Part shown: positions 1 through 8,031 of the stretch, piece by piece
Layout: each line of letters opens with the position of its first letter
Position numbering within the stretch: the first letter of the stretch is position 1
Source of the DNA: Phycisphaerales bacterium
GTDB taxonomy: Bacteria > Planctomycetota > Phycisphaerae > Phycisphaerales > UBA1924
Direction: 5' to 3'
Length of the DNA stretch: 64,000 bases
NCBI GenBank assembly: GCA_028289195.1
Contig: JANQQR010000010.1
Location: 42,846 to 106,845, forward strand
Program-made: the position numbers and the translations under genes
Notes under the pieces: model-generated
What the model saw: the letters and a program-made list of their open reading frames with translations, nothing else
The model's database searches: none
Told to the model about the DNA's origin: nothing

Positions 1-225
1 GCCGTTCCAGTCGGTCGACGGCGCACCGCTCCGCGGGTCCATCATCAGCTGGATGTCCAGGTTGCCCTGGAGGACCAGGCTCTCCATCGCCTCGCCGTTG
101 CCGGGCGCCTGGGCGCTGGTGGGGCGCGACATGGCGATCCATGTGATCGCGATACCGGCGACGAGGCCGAGGGCGACCGCGAGAGTCGAGCGCGCGGGGC
201 GGGCGTGTGCATCGGGCGATGTCAT
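1..225 (-). CDS. Partial secreted or membrane-anchored protein, N-terminus only
   Basis: The first 75 codons of a leftward gene are visible; it continues beyond the window edge. The ATG at 225 has a GGAG ribosome binding site about 10 bases upstream (around 236-239). After a short basic stretch (HARPARS), residues 13-38 are hydrophobic and end in SAQA, so this is a signal peptide or an N-terminal membrane anchor. The visible mature part contains NLDIQLMMDPRSGAPSTDWNG, with no motif I recognise. It is divergent from the first beta-helix gene. The function cannot be assigned. Confidence 0.7.
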   Translation of the reverse strand, partial: MTSPDAHARPARSTLAVALGLVAGIAITWIAMSRPTSAQAPGNGEAMESLVLQGNLDIQLMMDPRSGAPSTDWNG

Positions 226-334
226 GATGTAACTCTCCTGTCGTTCGAGGGTTCCGGGTGCCGGGGAGCCTAGCGCCTGCGCGGCGCGCTGAGGCGGACT
301 TCGATCTGTACCGCTTTCTCTGCAGGTTGTTGTT

Positions 335-363
335 CCGGTCGGGCGCACCGCGTGCGATACTCG
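335..363 (+). promoter_or_regulatory. Array promoter of the first beta-helix gene (diverged copy)
   Basis: CCGGTC at 335-340 and TACTCG at 358-363 are 17 bp apart. This is four of six and five of six matches to the array pattern CTGGCC/TACTCT. It is the weakest match of the set that keeps the spacing. Confidence 0.4.
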
Positions 364-410
364 ACGGGTCGGGGCGGGGTTCCGGCGCCCCGGCGGGAGG
401 TAGAGCCATC

Positions 411-1430
411 ATGCGCATCCCCGCTGCGATCGTCCCCGTTCTTCTGGTGACCGGTTCCTCGCTCGCCGGGCCGCTCTCGCCGCCGGCCGGCCCGGTGACG
501 CCCACCTACAAGACCCTCCAGGAAGTTGAGCCCAGGATCGCGATCGGCCAGGGCACAACCCCCGGCGACGCGACCACGCTGTTCCGCATCACCGTGCCGG
601 GTTCGTACTACCTCACCTCCAGCGTGACGGCCGCGCCGGATCAGATCGGCATCTCGATCGACACCTCGGATGTCACGGTGGACCTGAACGGGTTCACGCT
701 CGGTTCGGCGGGCGGCGTGGGATCCGGGAACCATGGCATTGGTGTCGCCGGGATCGTCGATCGCGTCGAGGTGCGCAACGGAACGATCTCCGGTTTCAGA
801 GGCGATGGCGTCAGCGCCTTCAATACCGACCGAACCGTCGTCACCCGGGTCCTGGTCGAGTCGTGCACCCGGACCGGCATCGAGGCCGGCGACTCGTCTC
901 TCGTGACCGACTGTGTCGTGCGCGCCTGCGGGTTCAACGGCATCCTCATCCGTCGCGGCATCGTCGACCGGTGCATCATCGAAGATGTGCCCAACCACGG
1001 CGTCAGCGCCACGCGCGAATCGCGGATCAGCAACTGCGTAATCGAGGACGCCGGTCCGGCCGGAATCACCACGAGCAAGGGCTCGATCATCGTCGGCAAC
1101 TCGGTCACGCAGACCCCGACGGCGATCGTTGCGGGCGACGACTGCCTGGTCACGGGCAACGTGGTCGCCGAGGGCGTGTCGACCGGCATCCGGGTCAACG
1201 GCGCGGGCAACCGGGTGGATCAGAACCACGTCAGCGCCAACTCGCGGGGCGTTTGGCTCCTCGGCGACAACAACGTGATGGTGCGCAACACCAGCGCCGC
1301 CAGCGCCACGTTCCCCTACGACGTCGCCGGGGCCAACAACCTGTTCGGGCCCATCGTCGTGTTCGGGGGCACGGGCGACCTGTCCACCCTCGCCGGTGGC
1401 GGGAACCCCTGGGCCAACATGCAGCACTAA
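411..1430 (+). CDS. Secreted right-handed beta-helix repeat protein (array member 1)
   Basis: This is a 339-residue exported protein. The ATG at 411 is preferred over an upstream in-frame start because CGGGAGG lies just upstream and a signal peptide begins directly (MRIPAAIVPVLLVTGSSLAG). The family block follows: PLSPPAGPVTPTYK, then EVEPR, TPGDA, PGSYYL and VDLNGF at about residues 21-95. The rest is short GI/N/C-containing coils typical of NosD or pectate-lyase-like beta helices, ending in NPWANMQH. No catalytic motif is evident. It converges on the next array gene across a hairpin repeat. The role is unknown; a surface or extracellular structural or glycan-binding role is a guess. Confidence 0.8.
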   Translation: MRIPAAIVPVLLVTGSSLAGPLSPPAGPVTPTYKTLQEVEPRIAIGQGTTPGDATTLFRITVPGSYYLTSSVTAAPDQIGISIDTSDVTVDLNGFTLGSAGGVGSGNHGIGVAGIVDRVEVRNGTISGFRGDGVSAFNTDRTVVTRVLVESCTRTGIEAGDSSLVTDCVVRACGFNGILIRRGIVDRCIIEDVPNHGVSATRESRISNCVIEDAGPAGITTSKGSIIVGNSVTQTPTAIVAGDDCLVTGNVVAEGVSTGIRVNGAGNRVDQNHVSANSRGVWLLGDNNVMVRNTSAASATFPYDVAGANNLFGPIVVFGGTGDLSTLAGGGNPWANMQH

Positions 1431-1434
1431 GGCC

Positions 1435-1474
1435 AAGGGGATCATCGCCGGGAGAGGGGTGATGATCCTCTAGG
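1435..1474. repeat. CCTAGG-type hairpin repeat, copy 1
   Basis: Arms GGGGATCATC (1437-1446) and GATGATCCTC (1461-1470) pair with one G-T wobble around a 14-base loop. It lies between the stop codons of two convergent array genes, where a bidirectional terminator would be expected, but there is no T tract. Confidence 0.8.
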
Positions 1475-1478
1475 GGGC

Positions 1479-2480
1479 TCAGAAATCGAAGTTCGCCCAA
1501 GGGCTGTTGCTGACGATCGGGTTCCCGACGCCGATGATCGGCCCGGCGGTGTTGCTCCCGGCGATCGAGTACTCCGCCACGGAGTTGCCGGAGGCGAAGT
1601 TTCCGATGATCAGGTTCCCGGGGCCCGTCACCTGCACGCCGTGGGTGCCGCGCGTGACCATGTTGGCGACGATCACGTTGTCCGATCGATCCGTGAATAT
1701 CGAAGGACCGCTCGTGTTCTGATCGGCAAAGCAGCGGGTGATGTAGGTGTTGAACAGGAGCTTGTAGCCACCGAGGTCGTTGAAGGAGGCGGCGCAGCCG
1801 GAGATCGACGTACTCGTGCTCAGGTTGAACCCCCACCCATCGTTGTTCCGCGAGATGCAACGCTCGATGATGCCGCCACCGCTGAACCCGTCGTCCCCGT
1901 TCCCCTGGGCGACGCAGTCGGCGAAGTACGCCGGACTCGAGGAGATGATGCCATCCTGACCATTCGACTCGGCGTAGCAGCGCGTGAAGCTGGCGTACGC
2001 GCCGGTGCGCATGCCGATGTCGCCGTTGCCGGCCGCGCGCACCGAGTCGACGCTCACGCCGAGCAGGCCCGTGGCCAGGATGCCGTGCGACCCCCAGCCG
2101 ACGATCGCGCCGTTCCGGATGACGACACGGTGCGCTCCCGCGAAGAGGTTGATCCCGTCGAGCGAACCGGCAACACCCTCGAGCGTGAACCCGTTGAGAT
2201 CGAGCACGACGTCCGGCGCGGTGATGCGGATGCCGTCGTCGCCGGACACACCCGTGAGGTTCTCAGTGAGGTAGTACGACCCGGGCTGGCTGATCTGGTA
2301 GACGGTGGCGCTGGTCCCCGGAGTGTTGGTCGAGTTGACAGCGATGCGGGGCTCGACCTCGACCAGGTCCTTCATCGTCGGCGAGACGGGCCCGGCGGGC
2401 GGGGCGAGGTCGCCCGCCAGAGCAACGGGGCCCGCAACCAGCGCCACGACGACGGCGCACGACATCGATCGGATCTGCAT
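1479..2480 (-). CDS. Secreted right-handed beta-helix repeat protein (array member 2)
   Basis: A 333-residue exported protein with signal peptide MQIRSMSCAVVVALVAGPVALAG and the ATG at 2480 behind GGGAGG. The N-terminal block (GDLAPPAGPVSPTMKDLVEVEPR in two parts: GDLAPPAGPVSPTMK and DLVEVEPR) is closest to the plus-strand member at 14.0 kb. NTPG, PGSYYL and LDLNGF follow, then about ten coils with regularly placed cysteines (for example ISGCAAS, ITRCFAD), consistent with a stacked side-chain ladder. It ends in SPWANFDF. It has its own array promoter upstream. No enzymatic motif is recognised. Confidence 0.82.
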   Translation of the reverse strand: MQIRSMSCAVVVALVAGPVALAGDLAPPAGPVSPTMKDLVEVEPRIAVNSTNTPGTSATVYQISQPGSYYLTENLTGVSGDDGIRITAPDVVLDLNGFTLEGVAGSLDGINLFAGAHRVVIRNGAIVGWGSHGILATGLLGVSVDSVRAAGNGDIGMRTGAYASFTRCYAESNGQDGIISSSPAYFADCVAQGNGDDGFSGGGIIERCISRNNDGWGFNLSTSTSISGCAASFNDLGGYKLLFNTYITRCFADQNTSGPSIFTDRSDNVIVANMVTRGTHGVQVTGPGNLIIGNFASGNSVAEYSIAGSNTAGPIIGVGNPIVSNSPWANFDF

Positions 2481-2519
2481 CGCTCAACCTCCCTTGGCGC
2501 CGGGAAACGGCGCACCAAT

Positions 2520-2548
2520 AGCGTACCCCAGCTTTCAGCGGGTGCCAG
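2520..2548 (-). promoter_or_regulatory. Array promoter of member 2
   Basis: Read on the minus strand, CTGGCA (2548-2543), 17 bp, then TACGCT (2525-2520). It lies about 40 bases upstream of the ATG at 2480. Confidence 0.65.
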
Positions 2549-2555
2549 CACGTCC

Positions 2556-2594
2556 CCGGGGGATCATCGCAGTGAGCGCGGCGGTGTTCCCCTG
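2556..2594. repeat. CCTAGG-type hairpin repeat, copy 2 (degenerate)
   Basis: GGGGGATCATCGC is kept on the left, but the right arm reads GGTGTTCCCCTGG, so pairing is poor. It lies between the promoter of member 2 and the stop of the dockerin-tailed gene. Confidence 0.5.
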
Positions 2595-2598
2595 GAGA

Positions 2599-3459
2599 TC
2601 ACAGCCCGCAGCTCTGCAGCCAGTTGGTGAGCACGGACGTGATGTCGCCGAAGTCCACGAGCCCGCTCCCGTCCGCGTCTCCCGCGCAGGACCCCGACGG
2701 GGCGCCGGCCGTGAACTCGATGCGCGTCAGCGATTCCAACCCGAAGACCCCGTCAGAGTTGAATCCTGATCCATCCGGGAACAGCAGCATGCCGATCGAG
2801 AACCGGATCTCGAACAGGTACGTCTCGCCGGCGACAAGGGTGCCCGCGGGGAGCGTCGTGCCCGTCGAGGAAGCGCCCTCGCTCAGCTCGAACACGGTTT
2901 GTAATGCTCCCCCCCCGAGCTGCCGGCTGATCTTCACTTCGGCGCTGTTCGCATCGCTGACGAACGGCGACGGCCAGGTCAGCGGGATCGGCAGCGACGG
3001 ATCGATGCCCCCTGTGAGATAGTCGAACGACGGGCCCGTCAGGTAGGGAGCCTCTGGGAACGCGTTCCCGAATTGCGTGAAGTCCTGGGATGCCGGTGCG
3101 ATGCTCCCGGCGGTGATGCTGATCGTGTAGCTCATGCCGGGGGCGAACACCATGTCCAGGTCCACCGGGGCGGCGCCCTGCGTGACCAGCTCCCAGACCT
3201 GGCCGTCCTGCACGAGCGCCTGGGGCCCGATCTCGCTGGAGACTTCGATTGCGCTGGCGTCGGCCAGGTCCCACGTCGTCACCGCGATCGTGGATGTCGC
3301 CAGATCCGGCGTCATTGGCCGGGTGTCCGGGGCGACCTGCGTGTACTCGACCCCGCGGATCACGTCCCACTGCACCACGACCTGCGCCGAGGCATGGCCG
3401 GGGAGCGACACGCCCGCGACGGGCAGAACGACAGCGAACAGAGCGATCGAGCGCTTCAT
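2599..3459 (-). CDS. Secreted protein with C-terminal dockerin-like tail
   Basis: A 286-residue exported protein with signal peptide MKRSIALFAVVLPVAGVSLPGHASA. The middle (about residues 26-250) is a beta-rich region I cannot assign to a family. The last 30 residues, GDADGSGLVDFGDI plus TSVLTNWLQSCGL, contain one 12-residue calcium-loop pattern (D1, D3, S5, D9, D12) of the dockerin or EF-hand type, bracketed by cysteines. Such tails are common on secreted planctomycete proteins. It is a tandem duplicate of the gene at 3586-4437; the tails differ at only three positions. It carries the same promoter type as the beta-helix genes, which suggests shared expression. A true cohesin partner has not been seen. 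Confidence 0.75.
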   Translation of the reverse strand: MKRSIALFAVVLPVAGVSLPGHASAQVVVQWDVIRGVEYTQVAPDTRPMTPDLATSTIAVTTWDLADASAIEVSSEIGPQALVQDGQVWELVTQGAAPVDLDMVFAPGMSYTISITAGSIAPASQDFTQFGNAFPEAPYLTGPSFDYLTGGIDPSLPIPLTWPSPFVSDANSAEVKISRQLGGGALQTVFELSEGASSTGTTLPAGTLVAGETYLFEIRFSIGMLLFPDGSGFNSDGVFGLESLTRIEFTAGAPSGSCAGDADGSGLVDFGDITSVLTNWLQSCGL

Positions 3460-3506
3460 GGCGGCACACCTCCTGGTTGTGGATCGGGGCGCGGTTCGGA
3501 TGTTTC

Positions 3507-3535
3507 AACATACACCCGATCCGTGGCCCCGCCAT
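3507..3535 (-). promoter_or_regulatory. Array promoter of the first dockerin-tailed gene
   Basis: On the minus strand, ATGGCG (3535-3530), 17 bp, then TATGTT (3512-3507). It is nearly identical in the downstream half to the promoter of the paralogue at 4485-4513. Confidence 0.6.
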
Positions 3536-3541
3536 CCCGGC

Positions 3542-3582
3542 CCTAGGGGATCATCGCAGAGAGCGCAGCGGTGAGCCTCTGG
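3542..3582. repeat. CCTAGG-type hairpin repeat, copy 3 (degenerate right arm)
   Basis: CCTAGGGGATCATCGC on the left and GGTGAGCCTCTGG on the right. It lies between the stop of the paralogue at 3586 and the promoter of the gene starting at 3459. Confidence 0.55.
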
Positions 3583-3585
3583 CAG

Positions 3586-4437
3586 TCACGGCCCGCAGCT
3601 CTGCAGCCAGTTGTTGAGCACCGACGTGATGTCGCCGAAGTCGACGAGCCCGCTCCCGTCGGCGTCGCCCTCGCAGGAGCCCGAGGGGCCGCCGGCGACA
3701 AACGCGACGGACGTGATGTTCTCGAACGCAACGACCCCTTCGGAGTTGAAACCCGTGGGATCAGGCATCAGGAACTGCACGTTCGTGTGCCCGATCTCGA
3801 GCACGTACGCCTCGCCGGCGATCAGCGTGCCACCGGGGATCGTCGTGCCGGTGGACTGGTCGTCAATGAAGTCTTCAGCGAACACCCGCTCGCCGTTGCT
3901 CTCGCGGAAGATGTCGACAAACACCGCGAACGACGACGTCGACGCGGGCGAGTTCCAGGTGATGACGATCGGCAACGCGGGATCGACACCCGAGAGGTAG
4001 CCGAACGAGGCGCCGGTGAGGTAGGGAGCGCCCGCCGGGTAGTTGTCGACCGGGATGGTGAAGCCCTGCGACGAGGGCGCCAGCGCGCCCGCCGTGATGC
4101 TGATCGCGTACATCATCGAGCCCGGCCAGACCATGTCGAGGTCTGCCTGCGTGGCGAACTCCTCTTCGCCGGTCCACTCCAGGCCGTCTCCCATGAGCAT
4201 CCGGGGCGACTTGGCGCTGGACACCTCGGCGGCGCTGATGTCACCGGGATCGGTGATCTCGACGACGACCTCCGCGGCATAGCCATCGGGCATCGCCGGC
4301 TGCGTGTCGGCGCTGTCCTGGGTGTACTCGGCGATCTTGATGACGTCCCAGAATTCGACCTGCGCGCTCGCCTCGGGGGCAAGCAGGCAAGCCAGCGCGG
4401 GCAGAACGACAGCAGACGCAGCAAACTGACGCTTCAT
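3586..4437 (-). CDS. Secreted protein with C-terminal dockerin-like tail (paralogue)
   Basis: A 283-residue exported protein, tandem paralogue of the gene at 2599-3459. Signal peptide MKRQFAASAVVLPALACLLAPEASA. The alignable core includes an EYTQ segment near residue 38, an SAAEVSS/SAIEVSS segment, MYAISITAG/SYTISITAG, and GTTIPGGTLIAGEAYVLEI versus GTTLPAGTLVAGETYLFEI. The tail CEGDADGSGLVDFGDI keeps all five calcium-loop positions. No enzymatic residues are recognised. The two copies have diverged much more in the core than in the tail, as expected if the tail is under separate constraint. Confidence 0.75.
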   Translation of the reverse strand: MKRQFAASAVVLPALACLLAPEASAQVEFWDVIKIAEYTQDSADTQPAMPDGYAAEVVVEITDPGDISAAEVSSAKSPRMLMGDGLEWTGEEEFATQADLDMVWPGSMMYAISITAGALAPSSQGFTIPVDNYPAGAPYLTGASFGYLSGVDPALPIVITWNSPASTSSFAVFVDIFRESNGERVFAEDFIDDQSTGTTIPGGTLIAGEAYVLEIGHTNVQFLMPDPTGFNSEGVVAFENITSVAFVAGGPSGSCEGDADGSGLVDFGDITSVLNNWLQSCGP

Positions 4438-4484
4438 GGCGACACATCTCCGGGTTGTGGGCAGGGGAACGGTTCCGATGGTTC

Positions 4485-4513
4485 AACATACACCCGATCG
4501 GGGGCGGGGCCAG
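4485..4513 (-). promoter_or_regulatory. Array promoter of the second dockerin-tailed gene
   Basis: On the minus strand, CTGGCC (4513-4508), 17 bp, then TATGTT (4490-4485). No hairpin repeat separates it from the stop of the next gene at 4523. Confidence 0.65.
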
Positions 4514-4522
4514 CCCGACGCA

Positions 4523-5683
4523 TCAGAACACGCCGAGGTCGACGTTCGCGTACGGGCCGCTCGCGGCATCCACCGAGCTCTCGAACGCCCCGATCCCGGA
4601 GCGACCGAACATGCAACCGAGCGGATTGGGGCCCACGAACCCCGTCGGGTTGCCCTTGGCGAAGTTCCGGATGAGGAACGACCCGCACTCGGCGTACGCG
4701 GCGATGTCGCCGTTGAACAGCAGGTGGTTCGAGTCAACGAAGCAGTTGTCCCCGGCGATGATCCCGTCGTCGACGTTCTCCACGCACCGGTTCCCGACCA
4801 CAGTGCTGCCGAAGTCGACCGAGATGCCGTCCATCTGGTTCGTCTGGGCGAGGCTCGAATAGATCGATGCTCGCGCGCCGCCCTCGAAGCCGTGCTCCAT
4901 GTTCGTCACGCTGACGCAGCCGACAGCCACGGCGCCCCCGCCGACGAAGAACCCGCTGAGGGTGTTGAGATCCGCGACGCACGACTCGGCCCTGCCCCCT
5001 GCGCCGATCAGGATGCCGTAGCCCAGGTTCCGGTTGCCGATGCAGTCCGACACCTTGCCCCGGACGATCGAGTTGATGCCCGTGCCGTCGTTCTCCGACG
5101 CGATGCAGGAGTCGATGAACGAGCGCTCGTTGGCGCGGATGCCGTCGCCCCCGTTGTCTTCGCTCACGCAGTTGTCGATGAGCGAGTCGAACCCCGCGAC
5201 GATGCCGTCCGATCCGCACCCTCTGACGAACAGGTCCCGCAGCACGAGCCCGTTGGTCGTCTGGGCGTCGATGCCCCGGTCGCCCCAGAAGAAGATCGAG
5301 CCGTTCTCGATTCGGATCTGGTCGGGCGACCCGGCGCTGACTGTGATCGCGTCGAGCGACGAGCCCTGGAACACCAGGCCGATCAGGGTGAACCCGTTGA
5401 GGTCGAGCGTCACACGCGGCGCCGCGATCTCGATGCCGTGCTTGGCGTTCTGGGCGCTGAGGTTCTGCGTGAGGTAGTACGAGCCCGAGGCCGTGATCTT
5501 GAAGACGCTATCGGCGTCGCCGGGCGTTGTGTCGGTGCCGAGCGGAACCCGCGGCTCGACCTGGTCGAGCGTCTTGAGGCTGGGCGCGACGGGCCCCGCC
5601 GGGGGGTTGAGCGGGCCGGCGAGCGCGGGGGCGCCGAGCGCGACAACGGCGAGGAGCGCGGCACGAACAGATCCATTCGGCAT
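4523..5683 (-). CDS. Secreted right-handed beta-helix repeat protein (array member 3)
   Basis: A 386-residue exported protein. The ATG at 5683 starts a signal peptide (MPNGSVRAALLAVVALGAPALAG) and has GGGAGG upstream; longer in-frame starts would precede the promoter. It carries PLNPPAGPVAPSLKTLDQVEPR (in two parts PLNPPAGPVAPSLK and TLDQVEPR), TTPGDADSVF, GSYYL and LDLNGF, then about twelve coils. The end is unusual: SGPYANVDLGVF, in which the usual PWANF motif is altered and extended by a few residues. It has its own promoter. No catalytic motif is seen. Confidence 0.8.
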   Translation of the reverse strand: MPNGSVRAALLAVVALGAPALAGPLNPPAGPVAPSLKTLDQVEPRVPLGTDTTPGDADSVFKITASGSYYLTQNLSAQNAKHGIEIAAPRVTLDLNGFTLIGLVFQGSSLDAITVSAGSPDQIRIENGSIFFWGDRGIDAQTTNGLVLRDLFVRGCGSDGIVAGFDSLIDNCVSEDNGGDGIRANERSFIDSCIASENDGTGINSIVRGKVSDCIGNRNLGYGILIGAGGRAESCVADLNTLSGFFVGGGAVAVGCVSVTNMEHGFEGGARASIYSSLAQTNQMDGISVDFGSTVVGNRCVENVDDGIIAGDNCFVDSNHLLFNGDIAAYAECGSFLIRNFAKGNPTGFVGPNPLGCMFGRSGIGAFESSVDAASGPYANVDLGVF

Positions 5684-5719
5684 GGCTGGGGCCTCCCTGG
5701 TCACCCCCCGGGTACCTGA

Positions 5720-5748
5720 AATGTAGCCCGGATGCCGGGGGTGGCCAG
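5720..5748 (-). promoter_or_regulatory. Array promoter of member 3
   Basis: On the minus strand, CTGGCC (5748-5743), 17 bp, then TACATT (5725-5720). The hairpin repeat begins 5 bp upstream of the -35. Confidence 0.65.
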
Positions 5749-5753
5749 CGATT

Positions 5754-5795
5754 CCTAGGGGATCATCGCCGGGAGAGGGGTGGTGATCCTCTAGG
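5754..5795. repeat. CCTAGG-type hairpin repeat, copy 4
   Basis: CCTAGGGGATCATC and GGTGATCCTCTAGG form near-complementary arms. It lies directly upstream of the promoter of member 3 and downstream of member 4. Confidence 0.8.
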
Positions 5796-5798
5796 CCT

Positions 5799-5885
5799 AC
5801 GAGCCGCGAGCGCAAGCTCGCGGGGGTTGGGCAAGATCCGCCGAAACCGGCGCTGTCCCACCGGCGGCTCGCGCCACCGGCTCGT
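5799..5885. repeat. REP-like pair, outward type, copy 1
   Basis: ACGAGCC at the left end and GGCTCGT at the right end flank two small palindromes (GCGAGCGCAAGCTCGC on the left and GGCTCGCGCC on the right). The element stops 3 bp before the stop codon of member 4. Confidence 0.7.
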
Positions 5886-5888
5886 CTG

Positions 5889-7823
5889 CTAGTACGAGAA
5901 GTTCGCCCAGGGATTGGTCGAGCCAATCACACCGATGCCCCCGACCGTGGGCCCGACGAGGTCGGTCGCCTGGAAGCTGAAGTTGCCGCCGGCGTTGTTG
6001 CTCGCCGAGTTTCGGATCACCAGGCTCCCCCCGGCGGTGACGATGCCCAGGTCGTTGTCGGTGACATGATTGCCATCCACGCGACAGTCGGTCGACGTGA
6101 CGCGCACGCCGGCGCCGTTGGCGATCGCCACCCCGTTGCTGTCGCAGGTGTTCCGCTCCACGCGGCTGTCGCCGCCGGCGACGATCCCGTCCTCTGAGTT
6201 TTGGCGAGCGACGCAGTCGAGCACCGCCGCGCCGCCCCCGACCACGATGCCCGAGCTGGAGTTCTGCGTCGCGACGCACCCGCTGACGAGCGTTGCGTTG
6301 CCGGCGAGGATGCCCTCGGCCGTGTTGTCGCTGAACACGCTCTCGAGGATCGAGCAGTTGGCATTCGATCCGCCCGTCGGCGTGAGCACGCCGGTGAGGT
6401 TGACCGAGCTCTCGCAGCCCCGCATGACCGATGCGCGACCGATCTCGAACCCGTTGTCCCCGTTCTCCAGCGCGACGCAGGCGGTCACGACGGCGCGATC
6501 GCCGAGCGAGAACCCCTCGCCGGTGTTGGCCGAGGCGTTGCAGTTCGTGAGCGTCGCCCCCTTGCCGATCAGGAACCCTTCCTCCTCGTTGTCCGATGCC
6601 GAGCAGTCGCTCAGCGTTGCCCCGTCGCCGAGTTCGAACCCCTCAAAGGCGTTCTGATCCGCGCGGCAGGCCAGGAGGGTGCAACTGTCGTACAGGAGTA
6701 TGCCCTCGGCGCCGTTGGACTCGCAGTTCGTGTTGACGATCGTGGTGTTCGTTGAGAGACCCACCGCCGTCGTCGTGATGCCCCGGCCGGTGTTGCCGGA
6801 GAAGCTGCTGTCGCTCACCGCCGCCGAGATTGTGATTTCCAGGCCGCTCGTCCCGTTCTGCTGGCCGCTGCAGCCAACGACGGTGCCGACGCCGCCGATC
6901 GAAAACCCCGCCGCCGAGTTGCCTCTCGCGGAGCATGACCGGAACACGCTCGCGAATCTCGCTCTGATGCCGAACCCGGAGTTCGAGTACGACGTGCACG
7001 ATTCGATCACGGTCTGATCCGACGCCCGGATCCCATCGGCGTTGCCCGAAGCCAGGCAGGACCGGATGAGGCCACCCGTCGTCACATCGATCCCGTTGCC
7101 GCTGTTGTCCGCGACGAAACACTCCACGATCACCGCGCCGACAATGCCCGAGATCCCTTTGTTGCCGTTGTCGAACGCCAAGCACCCGCGGACGGTCCCG
7201 TAGGACCCGACCTGGATGCCGGTGCCATCGTTCTCGACCGATGCGCAGTGCTCGACGATGCCGCCGAACCCCGACACCGAGATCCCGACCAGCCCGGGGT
7301 CCGCCGAGTTGCACAGCTTCGCGATGCTGCGCCTCACCGTGCTTTCCGCGCCGCCCAGTCTGATGCCGTACTCGTCGCAGGCGATCGCCAGCACGTCCTC
7401 GACGACACACAGTTCCAGCTGGCAGTTGATCCCGCTTCCGTCCATGACGCGGATCTCGCCGTTGCGGACTACCGTTCGCACACCGGTCGAGCGGACGCCG
7501 TCGAGCGAGCCGGGGCTCCCGAAGATCCGGAAGCCGTTCAGGTCGAGCGTGACATCCGCGGCCGTGATCTCGATCCCGTGCTTGCCGGCCGGGACGCCCT
7601 GGAGGTTGTCGGTGAGGTAGTACGAGCCCGGCTGATCGATCATGAACACCGAGTCGGCGTCGCCCGGCGTGTTGGTCGCGTTGACCGCGATGCGCGGCTC
7701 GACCTCCTCGAGCGTCTTATTGGTCGGCGCGATCGGCCCGGCCGGCGGGTTCAGCGGCCCGGCCAGACACGCCGAGCACGCAGCGACAGCAACGAATACA
7801 GACGGGACGGATCGGTTCAACAT
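5889..7823 (-). CDS. Large secreted right-handed beta-helix repeat protein (array member 4)
   Basis: At 644 residues this is the longest array member, with over twenty coils of about 21-23 residues. Many follow the pattern V-x-x-C-x-A-x-x-N-x-x-x-G, so a long internal cysteine stack is likely. The ATG at 7823 opens a signal peptide (MLNRSVPSVFVAVAACSACLAG); an ATG at 7853 would lie at the predicted transcription start and is less likely. PLNPPAGPIAPTNK, EVEPR, NTPGDADSVF, PGSYYL and LDLNGF are all intact. It ends STNPWANFSY. The last 45 residues are nearly identical to those of member 5, indicating recent duplication or gene conversion. Confidence 0.82.
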   Translation of the reverse strand: MLNRSVPSVFVAVAACSACLAGPLNPPAGPIAPTNKTLEEVEPRIAVNATNTPGDADSVFMIDQPGSYYLTDNLQGVPAGKHGIEITAADVTLDLNGFRIFGSPGSLDGVRSTGVRTVVRNGEIRVMDGSGINCQLELCVVEDVLAIACDEYGIRLGGAESTVRRSIAKLCNSADPGLVGISVSGFGGIVEHCASVENDGTGIQVGSYGTVRGCLAFDNGNKGISGIVGAVIVECFVADNSGNGIDVTTGGLIRSCLASGNADGIRASDQTVIESCTSYSNSGFGIRARFASVFRSCSARGNSAAGFSIGGVGTVVGCSGQQNGTSGLEITISAAVSDSSFSGNTGRGITTTAVGLSTNTTIVNTNCESNGAEGILLYDSCTLLACRADQNAFEGFELGDGATLSDCSASDNEEEGFLIGKGATLTNCNASANTGEGFSLGDRAVVTACVALENGDNGFEIGRASVMRGCESSVNLTGVLTPTGGSNANCSILESVFSDNTAEGILAGNATLVSGCVATQNSSSGIVVGGGAAVLDCVARQNSEDGIVAGGDSRVERNTCDSNGVAIANGAGVRVTSTDCRVDGNHVTDNDLGIVTAGGSLVIRNSASNNAGGNFSFQATDLVGPTVGGIGVIGSTNPWANFSY

Positions 7824-7861
7824 GGAAGGGTCCTCGCTCTCGCCCGGAACCATCTGAGTTC

Positions 7862-7890
7862 ACACTACCGCAGGATCAGCCCCGGGCCAG
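7862..7890 (-). promoter_or_regulatory. Array promoter of member 4
   Basis: On the minus strand, CTGGCC (7890-7885), 17 bp, then TAGTGT (7867-7862). Confidence 0.65.
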
Positions 7891-7895
7891 CGATT

Positions 7896-7937
7896 CCTAG
7901 GGGATCATCGCCGGGAGAGGGGTGATGATCCCCTTGG
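7896..7937. repeat. CCTAGG-type hairpin repeat, copy 5
   Basis: GGGGATCATC and GATGATCCCC pair perfectly; the outer right end is CTTGG instead of CTAGG. The loop is the same as in copies 1 and 4. Confidence 0.8.
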
Positions 7938-7940
7938 TTA

Positions 7941-8028
7941 ACGAGCCGCGAGCGCGAGCTCGCGGGGAAGCCCGTGCGGGCCGACGACGCGGGCGCTGTC
8001 CCACCGGCGGCTCGCGCCACCGGCTCGT
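7941..8028. repeat. REP-like pair, outward type, copy 2
   Basis: ACGAGCC to GGCTCGT, with the palindrome GCGAGC-GCGA-GCTCGC in the left half. It ends 3 bp before the stop codon of member 5, the same junction as at 5885/5889. Confidence 0.75.
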
Positions 8029-8031
8029 CTG

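Noticed and set aside
270..1445. A long open frame opposite the first beta-helix gene, and similar long frames opposite almost every gene
   Set aside because: High GC makes antisense frames open. Translations are Arg-, Gly-, Ala- or Asp-rich without motifs, and they have no ribosome binding site or promoter.
5889..7823. Internal tandem DNA repeats in the largest beta-helix gene as a phase-variable repeat tract
   Set aside because: Coil units are similar only at protein level, vary in sequence and length, and there is no short perfect repeat that would slip.
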